64,000 nucleotides of DNA. Source: Coprinus comatus. Taxonomy: Eukaryota > Basidiomycota > Agaricomycetes > Agaricales > Agaricaceae. A model generated the notes under the pieces. The model saw only the letters and a program-made list of their open reading frames with translations, ran no database searches and had not been told where the DNA came from. A program made the translations under genes and the position numbers. The stretch is taken from NCBI GenBank assembly GCA_034638255.1, contig JAWPGT010000019.1, positions 398,460 to 462,459 on the forward strand, written 5' to 3'. This document shows positions 10,614-22,807 of this stretch, one piece after another (positions within the stretch are counted from its first letter, which is position 1; each line of letters starts with the position of its first letter).

Positions 10614-13373
10614 ATGAGTAGTAAGGTAAGTCACAGCCAACTTTCAAGTATGATGTATCTGACGACGCAACGTCATTCAGTCAGTTGTTCTCTTATGCGT
10701 TGATGTTAAGTAACGAAAAATGTTTCCGCGTATAGATAAAAATGAAGAGGTAATAGAACAATCTTGCATGTTAAGCTTCAGCTAACATTTATGGAAATAA
10801 TGAAGCAAGGCGATCCTTGGGAATTCGTGAATCGGAGGACGGAGAAACTGACAACTGATGTGTACACTGGCTGGAGTAATGAATTAAACTACCTCCTCAT
10901 TTTCGTGAGTTTACCCTTGTTACTTTGTCAGTTGGGTGCCGCTGAGCAGAGTGAATTTCACATCCTACCTTCTTCCTGTACCAGGCTTCTCTTTTCTCTG
11001 CCATCTTGACCTCGTTTACTGTCGAAGCATCAAAGGCCACTGTAGTGGAACCCGCAGAGAAAATGGTCTTGTTACTTCAAGCCCTCGTACTCCAAGTCAA
11101 CAATATTTCCAATCCTCAACCCAACCTAGCAATTAATCTCACCCCTGATGGTTCCGAGGTCATTACTCCACACGCCCAGCAGATCTACCTTCTTTACTCT
11201 GTTAGTCTGACACTCAGTCTCATTTCTGTCCTTGGAGGGATTACCTGCCTCCAATGGCTACGAGAATTCAACAGAAACATTACTGGCGTGTCCCATAACT
11301 CCGACATATATCTTCAGTATCAACGACACCAAAGCCTACACAAGTGGAGAGTTCTCACACTTCTTAACACACTGCCGATACTCCTTCTAATTGCACTATT
11401 CCTTTTCTTTGGTGGATTTCTCACATCGCAGTGGGGATCGAGGACTCTTGCTGCCAAGCCTGTCACTGTTCTTGTCGCCATTGCGGCTATCTTCATCCTT
11501 GTGACTTCCTGTCTACCATCGTTACAAATCATGTGGCTTGCAACTTACCCCAAGCACGAGTTCAGTGTTGGCGATCCATCCGACGAGCCCCTACATCCAC
11601 TACTTTGCCCGTACCGATCTCCTCAGGCGTGGCTGGTCCATTCATTGTTTCAGTACCTCTCACGATCAATTGCGTCTGTATCGTCGAAGAAAATGGTTCC
11701 TCAACATTTAATACCTTTTGGGAATATTGATAGTTGGGCTGGTTATGATACATGGTGGACAGAGAAGCACAAGACCATGAAATCGATCTACCCTGCACTA
11801 TATTGGGCCGCCACAGAATTCCATCAAAATAGGGATGCTGTTCTTGCGGTGCATAAGTGTTTCCTGTCCGTAATTATTGATACCAGTCGGGACTATTTTG
11901 CAAAATTGCAAGGCAATTATGAATGGGTAGTTGGACCACAATCACTTCCATCTAATACTTGGGTATCCTTTGGACTTCCAACACTGGGTAGATTTGAGGA
12001 GGAATTTATCACTGAAAAATCTGTTTCAATTAGTTCCACGTGCTTTAAAGCGTTCATGACGATATGGGGGGAACTAGACCAGCTTTGGCTTGTGGATGAA
12101 CCTCCCAGTGAGATTTATAACATGTTACATGTACAGACATGGGATGATTATTCTAGTATGACTCCACTCGTGTGTGCTCAATTTGGTTTACTCATTCCTC
12201 CATTTAGATATACTAAAGGCCATCAGCAATGCCCTAGCGCATCCGGAAAGCACATGGATCACAGAAAAAAGTGCAGCCGCTGCTGCCTGTCACATTATCT
12301 CTCAGAATGACGTGTTTCGGGTTGGCATACCTCCTGTTCTGATTGAATTGTGTAAGGAGGGTCGATCTTCATATCACGTAAAACAAATCTGTGGCAAAAT
12401 CTTAGAAAAATGGACCCTCGGACATTGGTGTCAATCCTTGATGTGCATATTCAACGAGGTCTTTTCAACCTTCGATTATGCATCTCTTAATCATCACAAT
12501 GTCGAAGCAATTAGTAGCCTGCTTGTTCACTGTGATGAATGTTTTATGATTTATGGTTTGTCCTTTCTGTTTCAGTATCTCCTCTTTCTTATGGTTAAAT
12601 TTCAGAATTTGCTTCAAGAAAGTTCCTGCAAATTATAGAACAACTTGCATCACAGCGACTTATTGTCAAAGAACCACTATTGGATGATGTTTTTCTTTAC
12701 ACAAAACATGTCATCAATCATTCGTGCATGTTATCTGGATTTGATGCTTTCACTCACTACGAACAAATATTTAATGAAATACTGTCTGCTGCCGAAGATT
12801 ATGTGCAACTACCAGAAGCTTCAACTAATTCTGTCTTACATCCCAACCAGTTCACACTTCCATATCCTGCACCTCATCCGGAGTTCTCGGAATGCGACCC
12901 AACTGCAGAATTCACGTTGATAGATAATTTCAATAAGAAGTTGAAGGAAATATGGGCTAGACGTGAAGCTCTAGAGATTATTTGTGAAGGAGATGTAATT
13001 CAGGTGACAGGTGGTGATGAATGTGGAGGAATTGGAACTGAGCCTGGTACGTCACAATTGGATAAATTCAAATTCACTAGATTTGACACCTATACTAGAT
13101 ACGGAGATGCCACAATCAACCAGTCAGATCTCTCTGAGCCCTCAAAATGAAGCGCGGGGCTCAGCTGAGTATGCCATGAATAACGTACAGGTCAAAAACG
13201 AAGCTATCCAGACCAGTATCAGTTCACCAGATGATGATCATCTTGAACCTCACCGGTTCATACAATCTAATCAACACGTATCAAGTAGCCCTAAAAAGGA
13301 CTCACCATTCGTGGTGTTGGAATCATCGGGGGGTAAGGAAGGGCCGGAGGAACTCCAGCTTGAAAAAATGTAA
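10560..13373 (+). repeat. Inverted segmental duplication, left arm
   Basis: About 2.8 kb closely similar to the reverse complement of 33767-36600. Similarity starts near the promoter (shared GATAGTATATACTATAGCTC-like stretch just before the first ATG) and runs through introns as well as exons. It fades only in the last roughly 100 coding bases. Confidence 0.85.
10614..13373 (+). CDS. DUF6535 multi-pass membrane protein, copy B
   Basis: Full-length family member of about 780 residues. After tiny 5' exons (structure tentative, ATG 10614) comes GDPWEFVNRRTEKL and a WSNELNYLLIF segment. Then follow ASLFSAILTSFTVEASK, LLYSVSLTLSLISVLGGIT, LQWLREFNRNITGV, LLNTLPILLLIALFLFFGGF and AAIFILVTSCLPSLQIMWLA: four predicted membrane segments. 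The soluble region has PYRSPQAWLVHSLFQYL, YDTWWTEKHKT and LLDDVFLYTKHV. An apparent frame break near 12180 disappears when a 52-base GT-AG intron (12156-12207) is removed. Another intron begins at about 12561. A hydrophilic S/T-rich tail ends LQLEKM. All exons join in frame, so the gene is probably functional. Function unknown for the family. Confidence 0.82.
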
Positions 13374-13667
13374 TGGAACGACCCATGGAAAATGTCGTTA
13401 GTACTGGTGGTGTTATAACTATACTATGTTTATCTCTGTTATTCATCAAGGACTCTCAGCAATTCCCTTTCGTATTCAACTTTCGTTCTTCTTCTTTTCT
13501 TTCCTCAGTTGTTTATTCGCTTCTTCCAACTGAGGTATTCTTTATATTTCTTTTTCTCTCCTATCAGTACTAATGTCTTGTAGAGAATCATCACTGCTAG
13601 GTGGCCAGGTGGTGTGACACCCTCGTAGTCCGTGTTCAGGGTGTATGCGAGCTATGTAGTTAGACAT
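13374..13667. other. Intergenic
   Basis: Copy B 3' region. No genes seen. Confidence 0.5.
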
Positions 13668-13925
13668 TCATAAAGCATTACAATAGATGTCGTTGACTTG
13701 GAAGACAAGAATTTGGAGTAAGAGTATAGTTTGCTTCACCCGGTGGCCATCGATAGATTTTGCTGCTTCAACAGCAAACGAGGTCAAAATGGCAGGAAAA
13801 AGGAAAACCTTTGACAAAAATGAGTTGAAGACGAGTAAATTACTTGGCTCATTACTCCAGAAGCTGTACACGTCATTCATTTTCTCCACCTTCCAATTAA
13901 CAGCTTCCCAGGGGTCATTAAACAT
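13668..13925 (-). pseudogene. DUF6535 N-terminal fragment
   Basis: On the reverse strand it reads DPWEAVNWKVEKMNDVYSFW, SNEPSNLLVF, then, after a damaged intron, FPAILTSFAVEAAKSID and QTILLLQILVFQVNDIY. These match residues around the first membrane segment of copies B, D and E. It then ends abruptly; the other 80 per cent of the gene is missing and the first exons are not seen. It points in the opposite direction to copy B, 300 bases from B's stop, so it looks like debris of a former tail-to-tail neighbour. Confidence 0.8.
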
Positions 13926-14090
13926 CGATCATCTTTGCCCATGTATATAATCTTCTTGGTGAGGCTCTTGGTGCCTTATTATTATCACGTAACCCCAACA
14001 CTGACTCGGTAGCGATTGGTAGTGTCCAAAATGCAAGCATACTATTGGTATATTTCATATCACTACAAATATCAAGTCCATCTTCCATTT

Positions 14091-16532
14091 TCAGATCTCA
14101 AACGTAAACCGAGCCAACACACTAGCACCCGAATCCTTTCCTTTCAAATCCATCAATCTAACCGCTCTCCAACCACTCATTTTCTTCTTTCCCTTCCCAC
14201 CACAAGAACTATAATTATAGACCTTCTAATATCAGCCAAACGAGCACAAAATATAGCCAAACGATCATCCTTTCCAAATTCATCTTCACAAACACTAAAC
14301 CTTAATACATATCCCAATTCCATTCAGTCAATATTCAGAATATATATGAGAGAGATGGAGATAGAGAGAGAGAGAGAGACTTACTTGAAAAACAACAATT
14401 CTTCCCATTTCTCATAAACTTCCCATTCCCAACATACTTTTTCCAACAACTCCACTCCATGATCTGATTGTGAATCATCATCATCATTATCTTTAGACGA
14501 ACCAGAACGATTCTTTCTTCCCCACAATGCTTTCCCTTTCTCCCACACATCTTTCTCTGCAGAATCAAGTTCAGGATCAAGTTCAGGATCAGGATCAGGA
14601 TAAGCAAAATCAATATCCCCTTCCACACAAATCACTTTCTTAGCATTCGTAGTCCAATCTATTTCATTTGAAAGTTTCGCTTTTGTTTGGATTTTAATTG
14701 AATTGAATACTGATGTTAGAGAGGACAGAGAAGGTGGTGGAATTGATGCTGTTGTTGGTAAAAATAATTGACCACGTAAATATGCGTTATATGGTTTTGA
14801 AGTTGGTGTACGTGTTCTATCTGATGGCGGTGGTACTACATATGTGTTCGTAATGAGGGAAAGAGTAATAAAGAAAGGTTAGCTACGTACCAGAAGAAAC
14901 ACCAACAACTTCAACTTTCACTTTAATCTTCCTCTCATCTTTATCCTCATCTTTCTCATCCTCATTTCTCAATAATCTAAAAAGACCTCTATGATGCCGA
15001 TCTTTACTTTCACCTTCACCTTCAAATTTACCTCTCATCCAAGTAGGTTTAGCAACCCACCCCTTAGTACCAACAAACATAGCTTCATTAACTTGCATAC
15101 CCGTATCATATTTTTGCCAATTAACAGCTACAACATGAGATCCAGTTCCCCAAAACGTATAAGGTCTTAGATTTGATGAAGAAATTCTTGTTCCTTTTGG
15201 ATATATGCGTCGGATATGAGATTGGGAATGGGTAATGAGAGTTTGTAGGATTGTTTTGTTGTTGTTTTTTGAGGAAGTTAAGATGGAGAGTAAATGAGAT
15301 TCGGATATGTTGAGAAGGATATGTGGTGGGTCTTCGAATACTATAGAAAACATTTATAGATTAGTATGATTGAATTGAATTGAATGAAACGAAACGTCAA
15401 ATGTCAAAATCGAAGTGGATGATGTAAGGTGTAGTTAATATAAATTGTGATATATATGAAAATAGAAGTACGAACATTGTGAAAACCAATTAGAATGCGG
15501 CTTCATACTTCGAAGATAATATCCCATTGAAGCCAAAGTAGGAGTAATTCGGAGATCTTTTGGGATCGTCTTACGTTTCGGCCAAAGACCAGAACCACCA
15601 TCTTCTCCTTCAGATTCAGATGAGGAACTAGAACTTGAAGCATCATCATCGGAACGCAATCCCTGCAATGCTGGAGGTGGATAATATTCAACCTAAACCA
15701 TAACATCAAACAAAAGAGTTTTTAATCAAAATAAGACATCATCGCGTCATTAATAACATCTGGGATTTCAAGACAACTCAAAACATACCATGACAAGAAT
15801 TTTACCCCAAACATCTTTAGGTTTTAACCCATCTTTATCATCCACACCATCAATTTTTCCTTCAATCAATTTAGATCCCCAAGTCTCTCTCATAATTCTC
15901 ACAAGCTCATTTTGAGGTTCTTCTCCATAAACATGACATTCCAAGGAAACTAGAATAGGCCAAGATGTGGGTGTTGTAGAATTGCCGATTGCTATACACG
16001 TGTCGATGAATGGAATGGTTTGTGAGAACGTATGCCCGTGAGTCACTATCGGTCCGTTTTTTGAAGGCCATACGTCAATTTCTGTTATTATTATGTCAAT
16101 CGAGGGGTATGTATGAAAGATACGTTATGAACACGTACCAACACAACGAGCACCATTTGCCAAGACGTGTTTGTATGAAAGAGCAGACGCTTTCCCTAAT
16201 AGTTGACCCGAGAGTAGATATGTATTATGAGATGATCTATCACGCGTGTTCATAATCAAAGAATAAAGAAGAGCAAAGAAAAAAAACACTTACGAGACGA
16301 AGTAATCAGCAAGAGGAAGATCATCTGGTACATCAGGTGGTTGTAACAAAGGTAATTTAAAAACCTCGTCTGCATCTTGCTTTAATACCCCCTGAATGAA
16401 CTTTTGTACATGAGGACTGATCCGCCGACTTTCCTGAGCTTGAGCTTGAAGACTAGAAGTAGGAGGATAGAGATTATGCTCAGTATCAACAATCAACTGA
16501 GCCGTTAGCTGTTGTTCTTGATCTTGTTCCAT
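14091..16532 (-). CDS. PLC1: Phosphoinositide-specific phospholipase C, delta-like
   Basis: Cleaves PIP2 to diacylglycerol and inositol trisphosphate at the plasma membrane. From ATG 16532, about 90 N-terminal residues lead to LADYFVSSSHNTYLLSGQLL, where the X-domain H is catalytic. Then come GARCVEIDVWPSKNGPIVTH and HTF with the second catalytic His, and LVSLECHV. An acidic serine-rich linker (SDDDASSSSSSSESEGED) separates X from Y. The Y domain has SMKPHSNWFSQLFEDPPHIL, RRIYPKGTRISSSNLRPYTF and VVAVNWQKYDTGMQVNEAMF. A C2 domain follows (KIKVKVEVVGVSSG, EDEFGKDDRLAIFCARLADI) and the protein ends FTFEI, TGA at 14091-14093. No EF-hands precede the X domain in this model; an additional upstream exon cannot be excluded. 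A (CT)n tract sits directly after one splice donor (about 14380). Confidence 0.92.
14363..14379. repeat. (GA)n microsatellite
   Basis: Pure GA dinucleotide run within an intron of the phospholipase C gene, starting a few bases from the splice donor GTAAGT on the reverse strand. Imperfect GA continues leftwards to about 14348. Confidence 0.8.
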
Positions 16533-16756
16533 GGTCAGGTTGCAAGCGTCAGTGTTGGTCACATGTGTTTATCTTTAGATGATCTCCATCATTACTCCTT
16601 TTTAAGGTTAACTTAAATTTAGAATTTGAATTTGAAACGGACTGGTATCTGACGTCACACAGTGTAAGTGAAATACATAGGACTCCCTGTGATGACCTTC
16701 CCTCTTTTTTTCCTCCATCCTCCAAGGCCTATTAGCCCTAACCTGGATCCTCCAAA

Positions 16757-19329
16757 ATGCCTCTCTTTCACATGTATGTACTACCTCCGACAATAATAAT
16801 CAGTAACTCATATCAATAGGCAAGGGGCGCCCATAGGCGCTATCGCTGTTCTACTCGCTCTAGTTGCTAGTATTGGTGGATTTATATTTGGTTACGATAC
16901 TGGACAAATCTCCGACATACTAGTCATGGATGACTTTAAACAACGTTTCGCAACATGCACAAATCCTTCTGATCCAAGCTCATGTACTTTCTCAGTTGTC
17001 AGAGAAGGTCTAATTGTCGCTCTACTATCCATTGGAACTCTCATTGGGGCTATCCTAGGTGCACCGTATGTCTCCTTTCTCTTCTCTTTCTCCCTCTCTA
17101 CATTTCCCCCCTCTACGCTACGTTATCTACCTCCGTTATCACCTTGCTAAGATATGAGACTTTTTTCTCTTTTTTTTTTTTTTACTCAATAGGATCGCAG
17201 ATGGCCTAGGCCGTAGAAAAGCTATGATCATAGAATGTTTAGTATTCATAGTTGGCGTTATCATTCAAATTACTACTGTGCATAATTGGATACAAGTGGC
17301 TTTGGGTAGATTGGTATCAGGTTTAGGAGTTGGTGCTCTTAGTGCAGTCGTTCCAGTGGTACGTTTTTCATTTTATTTCAAACTTTAACCTCAACCTTTC
17401 GTTCTCTCTCCTCTTCGTTCATCTCTTTCTCGCTTCTCTTGCTCCTAAAGTCCAACTTACTGACAATCGAACTAGTATCAAGCGGAAACTGCTCCACCGC
17501 CACTTCGTGGAACTCTAACAGCGACTTATCAATTGTTTATTACTCTTGGTATTCTCACTGCTTGTATGTTTCATTTCCTTTTACGATTGTGTTTTGGTAT
17601 TTTCATGCTGATTAATCACGTAGATTGTATCGCTATTGGAACGAGGGAACTTCCCGGGAGTAAATCATGGGTGACAGTAATAGGTATTGGAATCATCTGG
17701 CCCTCTATACTTATCTCCGGTATGCTCGTTATGCCGAATCACCTCGGTACGTGCTCGGCCTTCTTCACATTATACTAATATTCCAATTAATGAATCCAAA
17801 GATGGCTCACAAAAAAGGGTCGAATTGAAGAAGCAGAACAATCAGTAGCACGTACATTCGGAATCACCAAAAAAGACGAAATTGATTACAAACGAGTCCA
17901 ACAAAACGTTTTGGAAATGCTAAACCAAGTTGAATACGAAAAACGTATTCAAGCAGGTTGGTTAGATTGTTTCAAACCACAACATAAAATCCTTTATAGA
18001 ACATTACTCGGAATGACAATGCAATCATTACAACAACTCACAGGAGCCAATTACTTTTTTTATTATGGAGCTACGATATTTAAAAGTGTTGGAATTAGTG
18101 ATTCGTTTGTTACTCAGATTATTTTGGGTGCTGTTAATTGTGTTTGTACTTTTGGTGGGTTGTATGTTATGGAAAGGTTTGGTAGAAGGAGACCTTTGAT
18201 TTGTGGAGGACTTTGGCAATCGCTTTGGTTGTTTGTTTTTGCTTCGGCAGGTACGGCTAGGGATCCACAAAGTAATAAGACTGTTGGGACTTGTGAGTTT
18301 CTTTTTCTTTTTTCTTTGTTTATGGTATGGGTAATTGGTAATTGACGATTTTTTTTTTTGAAGTGATGATTGTTAGTGCTTGTATGTTCATCTTGGGATT
18401 TGCTACGACTTGGGCTCCTGGTGTTTGGATTATTACTGGTGAAACGTTTCCTCAAAGTACGAGAGCGAAACAAAGTGCACTTGCTACTTCTTCTAATTGG
18501 TACGTTTCTTCATAATCTATCTTGGTTATATGTCATTTCTGATGTTCAATTACTCTATCTCTGTAGGACGTTCAATTTCCTCATTGCATTCTTTACACCT
18601 TTCATCACACGTGCCATTCAATTCAGATATGGATTCGTATTCGCTGGTAAGTTCCTAACTTTCTCAATACTAACAATTAACAATAAACGTCTAATTTTTT
18701 TTCTCTCTCTCATTCATTATAGCATGTAATTTAGCAGGAGCAATCATCGTCTACCTATTCCTCTACGAATCATCCGATCTAAGTTTAGAAGCAGTCGATC
18801 AAATGTACAATGATCCAAATTGTAAACCTTGGAATTCAGCTTCTTGGGTACCTATTGGATCTTCTTCAAGAAATAAAATAAAAAATAAAAATGGTGAGGC
18901 TGGGAATCATAATAGTACTAGTACGAATTCGAATTCGGGTTCGACTGTTGTTGGAGTGGTGATGATGATGATGATAATGATAATGAGAAAGGTATGGGTA
19001 TGGGTATGGGTATGGGTATTGGGATGAAGAAACTTAATGGGAATGGGAATGTATTGGGTTTAGGTGGAGGTGATGAAGAGAGAGTGGAGGTTGTTGATGG
19101 TTTGACAAAAGGTGTAGGAGGAGTAGGAGGAGGAGGAGTAGGAGGATTTACGGTTGCTACGGCTAAGGATGTAGGACTTGAAGATGTTGATACACCTGAA
19201 ATTGAAGCTCTTGGTCATGGGAATAGAGGATTGAGTTTGGGTGCTGTGACAGGTGTTGGTGGTGGTGGTGGTGGTGGAGATGAAGGGAATTTGACTTTTA
19301 GTTCAACGGCTACTGCGTTGAATATTTGA
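16757..19329 (+). CDS. MFS sugar (hexose) transporter, with two apparent single-base frame breaks
   Basis: Twelve-helix plasma-membrane sugar:proton symporter family. Start ATG 16757, spliced to MQGAPIGAIAVLLALVASIG, then GGFIFGYDTGQISD, ADGLGRRKAM, LGRLVSGLGVGALSAVVPVY, QAETAPPPLRGT, LTKKGRIEEAEQSV, QSLQQLTGANYFFYYGATIF, ERFGRRRPLICGG, WAPGVWIITGETFPQSTRAK and YGFVFAACNLAGAIIVYLFL; about eight introns. Two problems: the PESPRW motif can be restored only if one base is missing near 17736 (sequence ATGCCGAATCACC), and the tail near 18958 changes frame before a D/N and G-rich tract running to 19329. As written, the tail frame stops at 19027. Everything else is intact, so assembly error or a recent null allele are both possible. 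Confidence 0.8.
18961..19020. repeat. GAT and GGTATG low-complexity tract
   Basis: A GATGATGAT(AAT) run followed by four GGTATG-like hexamers inside the transporter tail. It is coding-like (D/N then GM repeats) in the frame that continues to 19329. Confidence 0.8.
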
Positions 19330-19355
19330 GGGAGAGAGAGAGAGAGAGAGAGAGT
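19328..19355. repeat. (GA)n microsatellite
   Basis: GA run straight after the transporter's possible final stop codon. A (CT)n run at 19581-19599 is its inverse about 230 bases on, so the transcript could fold into a long hairpin. Confidence 0.75.
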
Positions 19356-20198
19356 TGTGAGGTGATGTGATATGATAACTTGAAATCTTTAAATGAAAAA
19401 GGATGGATAGTTGGACACTTGTGTTTTGGAAGGGGGGGGAGAGTTGTAAATTACTTATATGATAAATCATCCTTTTTAAAAATCGAGAGTAGTATTGAGT
19501 TATGTAGTTATGAAGTACATACCCTCTTTTACTATATTTCACTCTTTCCTAATCCTAATCTATCTTTTTTTTCTTCCTATTTCTCTCTCTCTCTCTCTCA
19601 TTAGAAAATAATCTGTATGAAGTACATAAATAATTCAATAAATGAAGCGACACATGGTGTTCCGAGGATATAAATAGATGAGGGTGATTTCCAATGTAGG
19701 CAAGTAATTAACCGAACTCTGACGCGTACAAGTAAGTACCGGTATAAGAGAGTAAAAGTAATTTAAGTAAGGGTGGCCTTGAGGCGGACATGAGGGCGGT
19801 TTTCGGAATTGAGACGGAAAGGGATGACCCGAGCACAGCAAAAGTCGTAAGAATTGGGGGGAAGTTTCTCACAGTTAGGGCTGCGGTGCCAGTGGAATGG
19901 AGAGACTTCGGAGCTAAGAATGGCGTATTTTTATTTTATTTTCGTGACGTGTCAGAGCTAATATGAGATTGTTGTACTGAGAAGTAAGGCTGAAGTACAT
20001 CAAATGGTAATGATAAGAAGACTCGTGATGTTCGAGGTCCAGATACAGATAGATTGTTGGAATGTACTACTGGAGAGGAGATAACGAGAAGGAGTCACTT
20101 GAACGCCGAACAAACAAGGCCAAAGAAAGGGTGTTACCTTATAGGGCGCTATCTGCTACCAGTGCTTGTTACCCCACTCTTCCCCCTTTACCTTGACA
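19330..20198. other. Intergenic, transporter to fungalysin
   Basis: Holds the inverse (GA)n/(CT)n pair and the fungalysin upstream region. No coding sequence recognised. Confidence 0.6.
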
Positions 20199-22807
20199 AT
20201 GCGTTGTCTACTATCAGCTTCATTGGTCTTTGCTACCCTGGCTGGTACTGTCTATGGACATAGTCATGACTCCCATTTCAACCCTACCTCGTCGTCGGTA
20301 CTACCGAAGAGGAGAAAGACTATGGGCTTTGGACCAGCTCACCCACATGCTGTGTTTAACAGCAACCCCTACCAAATTCAGATTCAAGGATTTAGTCCTA
20401 TGGATAAGAGTGTTGACCCCTTTGAGGTTGCCAAGGTGTTTGTGAGAGACGTGGTTGGTGCTGGAGACAGCGAATGGAGAGTTCGGAAGGATTCATATAC
20501 GGATGATAAGACTGGAGTGAGTCATGTGTATGTGAGACAGGTAGTGAATGGGCTTGAGGTTGTCGATGGAGATATCAATCTCAACATCAAGGACGGCCGT
20601 GTCTTGTCTTATGGTTCATCCGTGAGTCTCGTTTATCCACGTATTTTTAGCAATTTAGTTCTAATTGTTTATTTATAGTTCTACACTGGTCCCAGACCAG
20701 AACCTTTCTCGAGTACTGTTGCACCAGAGAATATTCGCCACCCCCACGACGAGTTCTGTGATACTCTCTCTGCCCATGTTACTTCTGCTCTCCGTCAGAC
20801 ATCAGACGACCAAGTCGTTATGGGTACTGCTGCTGTTTCACCAGAACTGGTACATGCTGTCCAGTCCAACTGTGATTTCCCTCAACTTCCTACTTCCCTT
20901 ACTTCTGATCCCTCCGACTTCCGCCCTGCCCTCCTCCAATTCATGCTCGCCGCTACTCCTAAGCAAGAACTTGTTCAGGACATCATGGAGAACCATGAGC
21001 ATCACCTTAACAAGATGACCATCATAGATGAATCCCATTTCGTTCCTGGTGACGAATCTTCCCATATCCAATATTCCGTCGAGAATGTTCCAGATGCTGT
21101 GAGCCCCGTCAAAGCTCGGTTGGCTTACGTCCAGGTTCCTAATGAAGCTGGCAATGGAACTGAGCTCCAACTTGTTTGGAAGTTCGAGGTCGAGATGCAG
21201 GATAACTGGTATGAGAGTGCAGTCACTGCTGTGGCACCCCACCGGATCATTTCTGTTGTTGATTGGGCCTCGGACTCGCCCTTGGCACCGATTCCATCTG
21301 AACCTACCAAAGCTGCTACCTATAACATCTTCCCTTGGGGTACCAATGATCCCGAGTGTGGAAAGCGTGATTTGGTCAAGGAGAGCTTTGACGCTGAAGC
21401 TTCACCTGCTGGTTGGCATGCCATTCCTGCTTCTCATGACCCCTCGTTTGCCAACAAGAGGCTCATGAGCGGTACTCCCTTCTGGAGGAACACAACGACA
21501 ACTTGGGGTAACAATGTTTTTGCTCAGGAGAACTGGGAGGGCCAGAATCGTTTCATGGATAACTACCGTCCCGATGCTGGTTCCAACATGGTCTTCGACT
21601 ACAAGTACAAGCCCAAGGAGACTGAGAAGGAGGCCGCTTATGACGCTGCTCAAGCCTATATCAACGCCACTGTCACACAACTTTTCTACACTTGCAATCA
21701 AATCCACGATTTCTACTATCGCTATGGTTTCAATGAAGTTGCTGGTAACTTCCAACAATACAACTTCGGAAAAGGTGGTCGCGAGAGTGATGGTGTCATT
21801 GCCAACGCTCAAGACGGTTCCGGTTTCAACAACGCCAACTTTATGACACCTCCTGATGGTCAGAATGGAAGGATGAGAATGTATCTCTGGAATACAGCTC
21901 TACCTTACCGTGATGGTGATTTCGAAGCTGGTATTGTCATTCATGAGTACTCTCATGGTTTGTCAACACGTCTTACTGGTGGACCCGCCAACTCTGGATG
22001 TTTAGGATGGGGTGAAAGTGGAGGTATGGGTGAAGGTTGGGGTGATTTCCTCGCTACTACCATTCGTGCCAATCGCAATTATTCCGACTATGCTATGGGT
22101 GCTTGGGCTGCCAATAGAGAACAGGGAATTCGTAACTTTATCTATTCGACAGATCAAGGTGTGAATCCAAGTACTTATAAGACTTTGGATAAACCTGGTT
22201 ATTGGGGTGTTCATGCTATTGGTGAAGTTTGGGCGGAATTACTTTGGGTTGTTAGTCAGAAGATGATTGAGAAACATGGGTATTCGGATGAATTGTTCCC
22301 TCCTCAACCTGGTCCTGATGGAAAGATTCCTAAGGATCATCATTTCTGGAGACAGGATAAGGATGTTTTGGTTCCTAGACATGGAAATACTTTGATGACT
22401 CAGTACGTTTTCATTTCTCTTTTTCATTGATTTACAACGCTAACTAAAACTTTCTTTTAATATATAGACTCGTTATTAATGGAATGAAACTTCAACCATG
22501 CAGACCTTCATTCTTCGATGCTCGTGATGCTATCATTGAAGCTGACAAGATCCTAACCGGAGGTGAAAACGTTTGTTTGTTATGGAATGGATTTGCAGAG
22601 AGAGGATTAGGTGTTGATGCTAGAGTTGAAGGTAGAACACCTTGGGGTGGAGGTATTCGTACTGACGTAAGTGGTTTCCTTTCTTTTTTGCAATATTTTG
22701 AGAACGTATAACTAATTGTTGTTTTCTCATATAATAATAAATAGGGTTTCACTGTACCTTCGCAATGTCAAGATTACGTCGAGGCTCCTGATTCTGCTTT
22801 CCTTTAA
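20199..22807 (+). CDS. Fungalysin, secreted zinc metalloprotease (peptidase M36)
   Basis: Extracellular metalloprotease made as a preproenzyme. Exons 20199-20621, 20679-22402, 22468-22666 and 22745-22807 give 802 residues. The signal peptide is [20 protein letters not shown]. An FTP-type propeptide follows ([35 protein letters not shown]). The mature domain contains [35 protein letters not shown] and [17 protein letters not shown] with the HExxH zinc motif, then [12 protein letters not shown] supplying the third ligand glutamate. Further on are [16 protein letters not shown] and a cysteine pair near the end. Catalytic residues and length match active M36 enzymes. Upstream in-frame codons do not give a better start, because this ATG begins the signal peptide. 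Confidence 0.96.

Noticed and set aside
12174..12310. Overlapping frames suggesting that DUF6535 copies B and D are pseudogenes
   Set aside because: A 52-base GT-AG intron in the conserved phase explains the break.
18991..19020. GGTATG hexamers as a telomere-like or regulatory repeat
   Set aside because: Only four units, inside a coding-like Gly/Met-rich tail. Too short and not a telomere motif of these fungi.
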